A stretch of 64,000 bases of DNA, taken from assembly GCF_000346465.2 (NCBI RefSeq), contig NC_034012.1, forward strand, positions 17,786,496 through 17,850,495, read 5' to 3'. Positions 9,068 through 21,800 of the stretch are shown here, one piece after another; position 1 is the first letter of the stretch, and every line of letters starts with the position of its first letter. The notes beneath the pieces were generated by a model. The model was given only the letters and a program-made list of their open reading frames with translations. It was not told the origin of the DNA and searched no databases. A program made the translations under genes and the position numbers. Source of the stretch: Prunus persica (Eukaryota > Streptophyta > Magnoliopsida > Rosales > Rosaceae).

Positions 9068-12000
9068 TCATGGATAGTATCTTTGGAGGTGGTAGGCGTT
9101 CCATTGTCGTGGAATCTCCTTCCCTTCCATGGTGTTAAGCGTATAGCTTTCTCTGCCCCCGGACCGGCTGATTATGTAAGGGTCTTCCCAATTGGGTTTC
9201 ATCTTTTGATATCCTTGTCTTTGTGCAGTGATAAAGGCCTTTCTTAGCACAAGGTCGCTTGGTTGAAACTGTCTGATCTTGGCTCTTTTGTCGTAGTAAG
9301 ACTTCAACCGCTATTGATAGGAGGCGACTCGGACAATGGCCTTCTCGCGCTCGCCTTCAAGTAAGTCAAAGTTGAGTCTCATCTGCTCGGAGTTCTGCTC
9401 AATACTGCCCACTTCGATGCCTACAGAGAGGACAGTGATGTGAGGAGGAATGATCGTTTCAGTTCCATAGGCGAGGGAAAACGGGGTTTTGCCAGTTGAT
9501 CTTCGCATAGTGGTAGGCGAGGGAAAACGGGATTTTGCCAGTTGATCTTCGCATGGTGGTGCGATAAGCCCATAGTACGCCAGGGAGCTCATCTACCCAT
9601 TTTCCTTCGGCGCCTTCTAATCTTTTCTTTAGACAGTCCAATATTATTTTATTGGATGCCTCGGCCTGGCCGTTGCCTTGAGGATATCTCGGGGTAGATA
9701 GATGCTGCTTGATGCCATACTTTTTGAAGAAGGCAGTGATTTGCTTGCCAATGAATTGTGAGCCATTGTCGGTAACTAGTGATTATGGGCAGCCAAACCG
9801 GCAGATAATGTTTCTTCAGATAAATCGTTCCACATCATCTTCTTTAGTAGAGGATAGAGCTTCGGCCTCAATCTATTTAGTAAAGTAATCAGTGGCGACG
9901 ATCATCATTTCTTTCTTGGCCGGTGCCGTTGGCATGGGGCCTACTAAGTCGATGGCCCATTGCATGAAAGGCCACGGACTATTCTGCGGATGGTAGATTT
10001 CGACATGCAGATTAGGAACTGGTTTGTACCGTTGGCAGCGATCACATCTTTTGACATATTCGGTGGAGTCATGGCGCATTGTAGGCCAGAAATAGCCTAC
10101 GTTTAGAGCCTTCTGGGAGAGTGACCTGGCCCCAGAGTGGTTGCCACACTCACCGTCATGAATTTTGCAGAGGACCTCAAATGTTTGAGGATACTTTATG
10201 CAAGTTAGATGAGGGCCGGAGTATGATCTGCGAATGAGCTTGTCGCCCTGCATGTAATATCTTGCGGCTTTCTGTTGGACCTTCCTAGCTTCGGACTTAT
10301 CCGTTGGCAGATTTCCATTCACTAAGTAGTCGATGATAGGGTCTTACCAGCTGGGGACTTCATCGATCTGCATTGAGTCGATTGGCTCTATTTCTTCGAT
10401 GCTTGGTCGGTCAAGGTGTTTGACGGGGATGGAGCGTCTGAACTGGGTGTCCAACACTGATCCTAGGCTTGCCAACACATCTGCATGAGTGTTCTCTGCC
10501 CGTGGAACTTGTTGGATGGTGAAAGTAGGAAATTCTTTCAAAAGTCCTTGGACTTTGTTGAGGTACTGGATCATTCTTGGATGCTTTGCCATGTACTCGC
10601 CTGAGGCTTGATTCGTGATCAGCTGGGAGTCTGAGTAGATGGCCAATCTCTTGATCGTCAGTTCTTTTGCTAGGCGCAGTCCTGCGAGCAATGCCTCATA
10701 TTATGCCTCATTGTTTGAAGTAGAAAAGCCTAGCGTGATGGCTTGTTCCAACAAGGCTCCGTCTGGGGTGATTATGACGACGCCTGCCCCTAATCCTTTG
10801 TGATTTGATGCTCCGTCTACATGCAATTGTCACATGTCGTTAGGTAGGTTTGAATCGGTAGGGGAGGTGTCGTCTGCTTTTTCCTTGCTTTTCGTGACCA
10901 TCTTCTCTTCTTCGCCTGTCGGAGTAAACTCTACAACAAAATCTGCTAAAGCTTGGGCTTTTATAGCAGTCTTCGGCCGGTAGAGGAGGTCGTATTGATT
11001 GAGTTCGATAGCCCATTTCATAAGTCGTTGAGAAGCATCGGGGCTGTGGAGAATCGATCTCAAAGGAAATTCTGTCATGACAATTATCCGGTGTGCTTGG
11101 TAGTAGGGCCTTAGTTTTCTCGCGAAAACTACAAGCGAAAAAATGAGCTTCTCCATTTTCGGATAGCAGGTCTCTGCATCGAGGAGAGCTTTTGAAGTGT
11201 AGAATACCAGATGTTGTGCCCCCAGCTCTTCTCGGATGAGAGCTGAGCTGACAGTTGAGTCGGACACCGCCATATAGATGTACAAGTCTTCGCCTGGTAT
11301 CGGTTTTAAGAGTAAGGGAGGTGAAGTGAGGTAGGTTTTCAAGTTTTGAAAAGCTACTTCGCACTCGTCATCCCACTTGTCCCTGTATCCTTTCTTCAAG
11401 GCTTTGAAAAATGGCCTGCACTTGTCGGTAGATCTTGAGAGGAATCGGTTGAGAGCTGCCGCCCTACCCGTTAGACTTTGTATCTCCTTTGTTGTGGCAG
11501 GTGACTTCATGTTAAGTATAGCCTTGATTTGATTTGGATGTGCCTCAATTCCTTTTTAGGTGACTAAGTATCCCAGGAATCGGCTGGACGAGACTCCAAA
11601 CGTGCATTTGCTCGGGTTCAACTTCATGTCGTACTTTCGGAGTAGGCTGAATGCCTCGGCAAGGTTCTTGATGTGGTCTGCTCGCTCGGGAGCTTTGACT
11701 AGCATGTCGTCTAAGTAGACCTCCATAGTCTTGCCTATTTGCTCCTTGAAAATTTTGTTCACCAGCCTTTGGTAGGTTGCTCCAGCGTTCTTCAGCCCAA
11801 AGGGCATGACTTTGTAGCACTATGTACCTCTTTCGATGATGAAAGAGGTTTTAGCCTTGTCATCTTCATGCATCATGATTTGGTTGTAGCTGGAGTAGGC
11901 GTCCATGAAGCTTAGCAGTTGGTTGCCGGAAGTTGAATCGACGAGCTGATTAATTCTAGGCAGTGAAAAGTTGTCTTTAGGGCATGCCTTGTTGAGGTCG

Positions 12001-12995
12001 GTGTAGTCGACGCACACTCTCCACAGACCTTTATCTTTCTTTGTCACTAGAACAACGTTCGCCAGCCATTCTGTGTAAGTGACTTCTTCAATGAAACCAG
12101 CAGCTAGAAGCTTATTGATCACGGCTTCAATGATGGCAACCCGGTCGAGGGCGAAGTTGCGTCTCTTCTGCGCTACAGGTTTGATAGCTGGGTTGACGTG
12201 TAGGCGATGACAGATGATCTGGGGATCGATGCCAGGCATGTCAGATGGCGACCATGCAAATACGTCTTTGTTGTTCCGGAGGAAGGCTGCAAGCTCTATC
12301 TTTTCCTCATGGCTTAAGCGCGAGCCGATCCGCGCTTTTCTCTCTGGTTTGTTAGGATCATGGGGTACTAGCTCAACGTCCTCTTCGGGCTTCCATCCTT
12401 CTTTAGGAGGGACCTCCGGACGGATTCCCTCGACTTGGTCCTGATTCTTTGATTGCTATTGGGGAGTAGCTATTCCCTTTCCTTTCTGGTTTGCTCGGCC
12501 GTCAGGAACGGGATCTGCTTTCTCCTCTGCTTGTTCTACTCTCTTTATATCTGCCTGATTCACAGGGAGGAACTGTGTTTGTTTGCCTTTCTTCAGCCCT
12601 TGAGCTGAGCGTTTTCTTGCCATTGGCTGATCGCTATTGATCTGGCCGATACCGCCCCCAGGGATTGGGTAGCGAATCTTCTGATGTGTGGCAGAGGTAA
12701 TGGCGTTGATCTGGCTGATCCATGGTCTGCCTAGAATGCCATTGTAGGGTGAGATTTCATCAATGACCATGAACGTTTGCTAGTTAATTACAGGTGGAGA
12801 GTAGACGTCGAGATCTATCGTGCCCATGGTAACCGTCGTTGCTCCATTGAAACCAGTCAGCGACTTGGCTAATTTATTGATCTTTGCATCTAAGCCCATC
12901 TGTTGGACGACTGCCAATTGTAGGATGTTGGCTGCACTGCCTTCATCTGCATGGATTCGGTCGACCATGGCCTGAGCGATTTGAATGCTGAACAC
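9068..12995 (-). pseudogene. Element A pol: protease, RT, RNase H, second RNase H, integrase
   Basis: Read from 12995 down. A retropepsin region lies at 12995-12456 (DEGSAANI in place of the usual D-S/T-G-S). Reverse transcriptase follows at 12239-11545, with MPFGLKNAGATYQR and the active site YLDDML, then the first RNase H and connection at 11510-10830. A plant-type second RNase H (IYSDSQLIT, HADVLASLG) lies at 10691-10344. Integrase has its H2C2 zinc finger (DRCQRY) at 10322-9990, its core from 9990, and its C-terminal end at 9307-9068. Stops separate the blocks, and a 46-bp tandem duplication at 9471-9562 shifts the integrase frame. The second RNase H places it in the Tat clade. Confidence 0.85.
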
Positions 12996-13236
12996 AAGGG
13001 CGTCGCTGTGCGGTAGATCAAGGCCGATTAAGTCTTTCTTTTAGAAGCCGATCACGGGATCGTCTTCTGCCAGTGAGAGGCTAGTTGAGACTTGGGAGAT
13101 CATAGTAGCCTGTTTGATCTTCCTCTTCTTTTCTTTGTTGGTCAGTCCAGACTCCTCGGAGTCGGCTAGGATTGTTTTAATCCTTATGACCTTCTGGGAT
13201 GGCTCCTTGGCGGTATCGCGGTCTTCAATCTGCTAG

Positions 13237-15440
13237 ATGGCCTGCTTCGCAATGAACTCCGTGCAGCGACCTTCCCTCACGAGTTATTCAAGATGCGCTT
13301 TCCAAGCAAAGCAATTATTCGTATTGTGCCCATGTGTCGCATGGAAGGCACAATATTTTCTGGTATCCCTCTTGTCTGGATCTCTTTTCACGGGTGGCGG
13401 TCTTTTTACCCAAGGTTTGTCCTTCACTTGAGCTAAAATTTGATGTATGGGGATGGAGAACTTGGTGTAGTTCTCTTTCGTCATAGCCTCTCTTTGTGGG
13501 CGTGGCCTGCCTTTGTCTTTGTCCCTGCTGCCAAGCCTGTTGCCTCTTTATTCTGCCCGCTTGGTTGGTCGATCTTCCTGCTCAGTGGACTTCTTCGCGG
13601 CGATTCGATCGTCATCCCAGAGTGCGTAGCGTTCTGCGGTAGCGAAGACCTTTGCCAGAGTCTGGCTGGGAGTGATAGTCAGCTCGCGATATAAGTCATG
13701 TTCTGCTGGAAGACATTTCTTGAATGCAGAGGATGCGATTTGGTCATCGCACCCTACGATGTTGGCCTTTTCTACTTTGAACCTCTTGATGTAATCTCGA
13801 AGGGATTCCTCGGGCTTCTTGCGCAGGTTGAACAGATGGTCAGGGTTCTTCTTGATCGTCCGATAAGAAGTGTATTCTTTAGTGAAGACGTAAGTAAGCT
13901 CCTTGAAGCTGTTGATCGACCCGGATAGCAGGGTATGGAACCAATCTTGAGCTGCTCCTCGCAAAGTCATTGCAAACACCTTGCACATTAGCTCGTCTTC
14001 GGCTTTGTAGAGGATCATAAGGCTCTTGAAATGCTTCAGATGACTTTTGGGGTCGGAATCGCCTTTGAAGCATGTGAAAGAGGGCGTTGAGAATTGTTTC
14101 GGGGGAGCAGCCTGTTCGATTTTAGCGGTGAAAGATGAGGAGTTTGCTCGGTCTACCTCAATGCGTAGTGCATCTTCGAAATTTCCGCCAATCTTTAAGT
14201 CTCGAAGTCGGTTATTCACAAGCTTCTCAACGTCTTTTGCACGCATGGCTAGTCGGTCACGTTGATGACCATCGCGATTTAGACGATGCTGATTGACTTT
14301 CTCATTGGCTTGCGAGGGTCGACCTTCTCGGTTACGCTGTCTAGGCGGCGTGTTGGTGAACTGCACTTCTGAGGGATTTCCAGTAGTTTGGCGATGAGAA
14401 TTGGTTCTTCGAGAGCGAGTAGCGGTGCTCCTTTATTCACAGTCCTCATTGTGATGATTGTCGAGTTGACCTCCCTGGGGGCCTATCCTTTCGTGAATAT
14501 TTCTCTATGAGCGGGCAGCGGAGCGCCTTTCTTCTCGATCCTCGTCCCAATGGCCATCAAGTTGACCTCCCTGGGAGCCTAGCCTTTCATGAATGCCTTC
14601 TTGCGGGCCCAGGCGAGCGTGGATGTCAGGTCTTGGGCCTAGCCTATCGCGTACGTTGGTCCTTAAATTCAATCTAGACTGGAAACTTCGTCTACTCTGA
14701 GTGTGGCTTGCGGATGCTTGCGACATGTCGGCGAACTGATCGCGTTGTTACGCATTTCCTTGTCCGCTTACTCCTACTCGACCTGCTTGGTTCCCGCCGA
14801 ACTGCCTATCGGCGCGTTCGTTTATCCTTCTCTCTTCGCCCTGTTGTCCAAGGCCAAGGTTTTGAGCCAAGTTTATTTGGTTGAGGAGCTGCCTCATCAA
14901 ATTGTTTTGGTCGTCCATTCTCTAAGTTAGCTGGTCAACACTCAGATTAAGGTCTACTTGACTTCGTAGATCGGGATGAGAGAAATGTATGGAGCCCAAT
15001 TGCACATGGGCTAGGGTTTCATTGGATGTGTAGGCGGGAGCGTGCGTCGAGCGTGGAGGCAATGGAGGGAATGCTTGAAGTTGCTCAAAGATTGGGCCAA
15101 AGTCGGCGGTGGTAGTAAGCCCACCTTGATGTGAGGTTCCACCATGCTCAGCCGCGGTGCTATGAAGGTGGCTACATTCGGCCACGGGGCCTTGAGATGG
15201 TACGACGGCAGCAGAGGCCGGTGCGGTGGTCCTAACTGCGAGTCTGGCGGGTGGCACGGTGGTTCCAGTCACACGGGGCAGCTGCTATGGTGCGACAACA
15301 AGGGTTTGTTGTGGGTTCATGGCGGTGAGAGATGGTTGAGCCACCATGTCGATCGCTGGATCGTGGGAGGAGTAGCTTTGGGCCGTCACGGATTGAGCCA
15401 TAACGGCGGTTTTGCTCCTCGTGCGCTTGCTTCCAACCAT
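13237..15440 (-). pseudogene. Element A gag
   Basis: The start is the ATG at 15440 (MVGSKRTRSK), matching the ATG used by element B. The N-terminal extension carries RLGP(Q/R) repeats at 14500-14680. The core at 14366-13548 is a Retrotrans_gag domain, with GAAQDWFHTL and SFKELTYVFTKEY as landmarks. A Cys/His cluster (CAFHATHGHNTNNCF) near 13310-13370 takes the place of a zinc knuckle. Stops and frameshifts interrupt it between 14366 and 14505 and around 13270. Confidence 0.8.
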
Positions 15441-15536
15441 GGTTGTTTGGAAGGCTTCAGTGGATTGGAAAATAGGAAGAACGGATTCCTTGAGCACACG
15501 TTGAGTATAACTCGTGCTCTCAATGAAAGCACCAAA

Positions 15537-16201
15537 TGTTTGTACAAATAATCTCGCGGGAGAATATTCGCTTCTAGATCCTTCAACCTTCGATCTTCCT
15601 TTTCGCTCTTCCTCGATTCCTGTAAAAAGGATTGGAGTAAATGGACCACACCTGGGGGGTGATGGCCAAAGGCCCTCCGATGCCTAAGTTAGTTCGAGCG
15701 TTTATAGGAAAACAATAGCTAAGCAAAGGGTACGGAGTTGTATGTAAGGTGTAAACCGGGTGGCCGAAGCCGTGTGTGGTGGCCGGAGCCGTGTGGAGAA
15801 AATATGGAGAGCGGAGAGGGAGAGAGAGCTTCGGGTATTTTTCTCAGGTATTAGGAGTAGGTTTTCTGAAGTACCTTGAATGATGAATGAGGTCTTCTAT
15901 TTACAGGAGCTTCGGGACTAGGGTTTCGTAGGGATCGAGTCGGCTTTGATAATATCTGAATTAAATATATTATCTCTTAAGAAGATAATATCTGAATTAA
16001 ATGATATTATCTTCTCTTTATTAGGATAATATCTTAATTAATGATATTATCTCTTTAAATAAAGATAATATCATATTAATTAAGATATTTATCCCAATTA
16101 ATTAATTAGCCAGATAAATTGGTTTAATTAATTAATTTAAGAGATAATCTTCTTTTCCACGTGCCGTGCCTTGATTGGAGACAAAAATATATGCTCCTAC
16201 A
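15537..16201 (-). repeat. Element A 5' LTR (right copy)
   Basis: The 665-bp partner of the left LTR. Immediately inside it, on the minus strand, comes TTTGGTGCTTTCATTGAG. Element B has the same sequence after its own 5' LTR, so this is probably the primer-binding site, although I could not match it to a tRNA. Confidence 0.9.
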
Positions 16202-16402
16202 TTGTCGGCATTAGAAAAAGATTTCGGTACATGAACCCTGACTTGCCCCATGATGACTGTTGGATCATGCTTGAGTTCCAGCTTGATGAATTTCTACTGC
16301 AAGTGCCAAACAAAGAGACAATTGTTCTTTGTCTTGTTAGAAAGAAAGAAACAACGGCAAAAGCAAGTTAGAAGAACGACAAAATCATGAAGACGTGCCT
16401 CC
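16202..16402 (+). pseudogene. NAC-domain gene, middle piece
   Basis: Removing element A and one copy of its target duplication brings the frame to RVVGIRKRFRYMNPD, then DDCWIMLEFQLDEFLL. This is the NAC subdomain D/E region (compare the family pattern VGxKKxLxFY...W.MHEY). A frameshift falls in the GAAAGAAAGAAA run at about 16346-16360: the following frame, not the one that ends at TAG 16369-16371, joins correctly to the 3' piece beyond element B. The block is only 201 bp long and is bounded on the right by CCTCC (16398-16402), the target duplication of element B. Confidence 0.8.
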
Positions 16403-17098
16403 TGTGGGAACTTAATTAAATCAAACCCTACGTCAAATAATTCCTTTCATTTGGGGATTATTTGACCTAATTGGGAATTAATCAACCTAATTGGGAGTTA
16501 CTCAATTTAATTAGAAATTACCCAATTAAATTGAACGTTACCTAATTAGGTTGAGAATTGATTTGGTTAATTACCACGATTCCCAATTAAATGAGGAGTT
16601 ACATAATTGCATCAGGATTTGATTTGATACCTACCACAATTAGGGATTTGATTTACCCTAATAAATCAAATCCCTAATTAATTAAATCAATTCCAAAAAG
16701 GGGAGGAATAATTCTCTTCCATCTACGGAATTATTCATCTGAAACTCTAGCCTCCAAGACAACTATAAAAGCATAGACAGACACAAGGGTTGAGGTACGT
16801 CAGAATTACTACTAAAACTCTGCAGAAAATTTCTCTCAAACCCTGGCCACCTCTTTTCTCTCTCTTTTACATAAGACTCCGGCCGCCCGGTTTACACATT
16901 AAACACATTTCGTACCCTATTTTAGCTATCATTTCTCTACGGATCGATTGAACTGACTTAGGCATCTGAGGGCCTTTGGCCCACACCCTCCGGGTGTGGT
17001 CCTCTTATTTGTTTCTATTTTGCAGGGAGAAAGAGGCGGCAAAGAAGAAAGAGGAATCTTTCGAACCGAATATTCTTGTGGGGAAATTTGCTCCCACA
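16403..17098 (+). repeat. Element B 5' LTR
   Basis: 696 bp, paired with 27171-27867. The first half contains many interspersed AATTGGGA / TCCCAATT words in both orientations. A TATA-like CTATAAAAGC sits at 16763. A block at 16950-17010 (ACTTAGGCATCTGAGGGCC then a CACCCTCCGGGTG palindrome) is shared, inverted, with the LTRs of element A. TTGGTGCTTTCATTGAGA follows directly and is probably the primer-binding site. Confidence 0.9.
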
Positions 17099-17195
17099 AA
17101 TTGGTGCTTTCATTGAGATCACGAGTTATACTCAACGCATACTCAAGGAATCCGTTCTCCCTATTTTTCAATCCATCGCAGCCTTTCAAAAAACC

Positions 17196-18770
17196 ATGGT
17201 TGGAAGCAAGAAGACGAGAGGCAAAACCACCGCGATGGCTAGATCAGCAACGGCCCAAAGCCATTCCACCCACGATCCAGCGATCGACATGGTGGCACCA
17301 CCACCTCTCACCATCGTGCCACCTACCGGACCTCCAGCTGAGACCACCGCACCAACCACCGCCGACGAATATGGTGGAACCTCCCATCAAGATGGGCTCG
17401 TTACCACTACTGACTTAGGCCCGGTCTTGGAGCAACTTCAAGCATTCCCTCCATTGCTTCCACGCTCGACGCGCGCTCCCGCATACACCTCCCATGAAAA
17501 CCTAGCCCGTGTGCAGTTGGGCTCCACACACTTCTCTCATCCCGATCCACGAAATCAAGCAAACCTTAATCTGAGAGTTGACCAGCTAGCTCTGAGAATG
17601 GACGACCAAAGCAATCTAATGAGGCAGCTCCTCAATCAAATAAGCTTTGCTCAAAACCTTGGCCTTGGACAACCGGATGAGGAGAGAAGGATGGACGAAC
17701 GCGCCGGTAGACGACTCGACGTCTGCGCCCGCTTGGGCCCTCAAGGAAATGTGCATCAAAGGCTAGGCCCCCAAGGAGGTTAGCTAGACAACCATCGCAA
17801 CAAGGATAGTGAAGAAAGGCGTTCAGCTTTCTACTCACAGAGAAGCGTTCTCAAAAGGCTAGGCCCCCAGGGAGGCCAGTTGAATAACCCTCACAATGAG
17901 GACCATGAGGAAAAATGCTCCGTTACTCACTCTCGAAGAACCGATTCTTGTCGACAAGCTACAGAGAATCTTTCGTAGGCGCAGTCCACCAACACTCCAC
18001 CTAGGCAGCGCAGGCGAGAAGGTCGACCCTCGGAGGACAATGAGGAAGTCAATTAATATCGTGGAGGTCGCCAACATAACCGACTAGCAATGTGTGCAAA
18101 AGACGTTGAGAAGCTCGTGAATGACCGACTTCGAGACTTGAAGACCGGAGGAAACTTCGAGGATTCACTACGTAAGGAGATGAACCAGGTGAACACTACG
18201 CCTTTCACCCTCGATATCGAGCAGGCCGCTCACCCAAAACGATTCTCGACACCCTCGTTCTTACACTTCAAAGGGGATTCCGATCCCGAAAGCCACTTAA
18301 AACACTTCAAAAGTGTTATGATCCTCTACCAGGTTAACGACGCGCTTATGTGCAAGGTATTTGCGATGACCTTGAGAGGAGCAGCCCAAGACTGGTTCCA
18401 CACCCTACCATCCGGGTCGATCAGCAGCTTCAAGGAGCTAGCTTACGTCTTCACCAAAGAATACACATCTTACCGGACAATCAAGAAGAACCCTGACCAC
18501 TTGTACAACCTGCACAAGAAGTCTGACGAATCTCTTCGAGACTACATCAAGAGATTCAAGGCAGAAAAGGCGAACATTGTAGGATGTGACGACCGAATCG
18601 CGTCCTCTGCTTTCAAGAAAGGCCTTCCAACTGAGCACGACTTGTTCTGCGAGTTGACTATCACTCCCAGCCAGACTCTGGCATAGGTCTACGCGACTGC
18701 AGAACGCTACGCGCTCTGGGATGACGATCGAATCGCCTCAAAGAAGTCCACAAAGCAGGAAGATCAGCCA
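17196..18770 (+). pseudogene. Element B gag
   Basis: The ATG at 17196 (MVGSKKTRGK) opens the N-terminal extension, which ends in RLGPQG repeats and a stop near 17781. The gag core resumes at 18090-18686 with the same landmarks as element A (GAAQDWFHTLPSGS, AYVFTKEYTSYRT). A stop falls at 18684-18686. The protein would form the particle that packages element RNA. Confidence 0.8.
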
Positions 18771-18809
18771 ACTAAGCGGGCAGACCAAAGAGGAGACGGA
18801 TTTAACAAC

Positions 18810-21800
18810 ATGAAAAAAGAAAAGCACAGGTCGTACCCACAAGGGGAGGCTACAGCAGGAGAAAACTACACCAAGTTCACCATCCCCATACATCAAATCT
18901 TAGCCCAAGTGAATAACAAACCTTGGGTAAGAAGACCACCACCCTTGAAAGGAGATCCGGACAAGAGGGAAACTAACAAATACTGTGCCTTCCATGGGAC
19001 GTATGAGCGTACTACGAACAACTGCTTTTCTTGGAAAGCGCACCTTGAAGAACTCGTGAAAGAAGGCCACTGCACTGAATTCATTGCGAAGCAGGCTATC
19101 CAACGGATTGAGGATCGAGACACCGCCAAGGAGCCGCCTCAGAAGGTCATAAGGATTAACACAATCCTAGCCGACTCCGAGGAGTTTGGGCTAACCAGCA
19201 AGGAAAAGAAGAGGAAGATCAAACAGGCCATTGTGATCTCCCAAGTCTCGACCGACCTTCCACCAGCAGAAGACGATCCTGTGATCGGCTTCCAAAAGAA
19301 AGATCTGATAGGCCTCGACATGCCACATAACGATGCCCTTGTCGTCAGCATTCAAATTGCTCAGGTCATGGTCGACCGAATCCACGCAGACGATGGCAGC
19401 GCAGCCAATATCCCACAACTAGCGGTCATCCAACAGATGGGCTTGGAGATAAAGATCAACAAATTAGCCAGCTCACTGACTGGCTTTAATGGTGCAACAA
19501 TGGTTACCATAGGCACGATAGACCTCGACGTCTACTCGCCACCTGTAATCAGCTCACAAACATTCATGGTCATTAATGAGGTCTCACCCTACAATGGCAT
19601 CCTGGGTAGACCATGGATTGGCAAGATCAACACCATCACCTCCGCCACACATCAGAAAATTCGGTATCCAATCCCTGGGGGCGGTGTCGGCCAAATCAAC
19701 AGCGATCAAGCAATGGCGAGGAAATGCTCCGCCCAAGGGCTGAAGAAAGGCAAACAAACGCAGTTCCTCCCCATGAGCCAAGCAGATCTGGAGGAGGTTG
19801 ATCAACCGAATCTTGCTATCTTATAGCAATCAAAGCGTCAGGACCAAGCAGAGAAATCCGCCCAGAGGTCTTTCCTGAAGAAGGATGGAAACTCGAGGAG
19901 GACGTCGAGTTAATACCCTTGGATCCTGACCAACCAGATAGGAAAGCACGGATCGGCTCGCGCTTAAGCCCAGAAGATAAGGTGGAGCTTACCACCTTCC
20001 TCCAGAGCAACAAAGACATGTTCGCATGGTTGCCGTCATACATGTCTGGCATCGACCTGAACATCATCTGTCACCGACTCCACGTCAACCTCGCATGCAA
20101 GCTAGTGGCGCAGAAGAGACGCAACTTCGCACCCTAGCGAGTCGCTATCATCGAAGCTGAGATTGACAAACTCCTAGCTGCCGGCTTCATCGAAGAGGTC
20201 TCCTACTCAGAGTGGCTTGTCAACGTTGTTCTGGTGGCAAAACAAGAAAAGGGCAAATGGAGAGTTTGCGTCGATTACATAGACCTCAACAAAGCATACC
20301 CTAAAGACAACTTCCCATTGCCGAGAATCGACTAACTCATGGATTCCACTTTTGGCAATCAGTTGCTCAGCTTCATGGATGCCTACTCCGACTATAACCA
20401 AATCCTGATGCACGAGGATGACAAGGCGAAAACTTCTTTCATCATTGAGAGAGGGACTTACTGCTATAAGGTCGTGCCCTTTGGGCTGAAGAACGCCGGA
20501 GCAACCTATCAAAGGCTCGTGAATAAAATCTTCAAGGAACAAATCGGCAAAACTATGGAGGTCTACGTGGATGACATGCTGGTCAAAGCCCCAAAACGTG
20601 CAGATAACATCGGAAATCTTGCCGAGTCATTCAGCTTGCTCCGTCAATATCGCATGAAGTTGAATCCAAGTAAATGCACGTTTGGTGTATCCTCCGGTCG
20701 ATTCTTGGGATACCTAGTCACGCAACGAGGTATCGAGACACACCCATATCAAATCAAAGCCATTCTCTAGATGAAGTCACCCTCCACGGTGAAAGAGATA
20801 CAAAGTCTGACAGGCAGAGCAGCGGCCCTCAACCGATTCCTCTCGAGATAAACCGACAAGTGCAGACCATTCTTCAAAGCTTTGAAGAAAGGACAAAGAG
20901 ACAAATGGGATGAGGAGCGCGAAGTAGCTTTCCAGAATCTGAAGACTTACCTCACCTCACCTCCCCTGCTCTCAAAGCCAGTCTCTGGCGAGGACTTGTT
21001 CGTATACCTGGCAGTGTCCAACTCAGCTGTCAGTTCAACTCTCATCCGAGAAGAGCTGGGGGCCTAACATCCGATATTTTACACTTCAAAAGCTCTCCTC
21101 GATGCAGAGACTCGCTACCCGAAATTGGAGAAACTTATTTTGGCTCTTGTAGTTTCTGCGAGAAAGCTGCGACCCTACTACCAAGCTCATCGAGTCATCG
21201 TCATGACCGACTTTCCTTTGAGATCAATCCTCCACAGCCTTGATGCTTCTCAGCGACTCATGAAGTGGGCTATAGAGCTAAGCCAATATGACTTCCTCTA
21301 CCGGCCAAAAACTGTAAAAAAGCCCAGGCTTTAGCAGACTTCGTCGCAAAATTCACCCTATCAGCCGAAAAAGAGAAGTTGGTCAACCAAAAGAAAGAAA
21401 GTTCAAAAGCAGACGGGACCTCCGCAGAACCTAGCCAACCCAGAGACGTGTGGCAGTTGGGCGTAGACGGAGTGTCGAACCAAAAAGGAGCTGGAGCAAG
21501 AGTCGTCATCACCACCTCAGATGGAACCCTGTTGGAGCAAGCTATTATGCTTGGCTTCCCGGCCTTGAACAACGAGGCAGAATACGAGGCATTACTCGCC
21601 GGCCTATGCTTGCCAAAAGAGCTCGCAATCAAAAAGCTAGCCATCTACTCAGACTCACAATTGATTACGAATAAAGCCTCAGGTGAATACATGGCGAAGC
21701 ACCCAAGGATGATCATTTACCTTGACAAAGTCCAAGAGCTGTTGAAGGCATTTCCCACCTTCACCATCCAACAAGTGCCCTGGGTAGAGAATGCACATGC

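Larger units (their letters stand above)
4253..16201 (-). mobile_element. Element A: Tat-lineage Ty3/gypsy retrotransposon
   Basis: A 11.9-kb element lying in minus orientation, with two 665-bp LTRs (4253-4917 and 15537-16201) starting TGTTTGT and ending CTCC(C/T)ACA. The flanking 5-bp duplication is TTGTT / TTGTC (one mismatch). Gag-pol is read on the minus strand from 15440 to 9068. The stretch between pol and the 3' LTR holds tandem repeats and an antisense ORF. A second, plant-type RNase H between RNase H and integrase marks the Tat/Retand group. Stops, frameshifts and a 46-bp duplication in integrase mean it is not autonomous. A few dozen LTR-LTR differences visible by eye suggest it is not a recent insertion. 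Confidence 0.9.
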
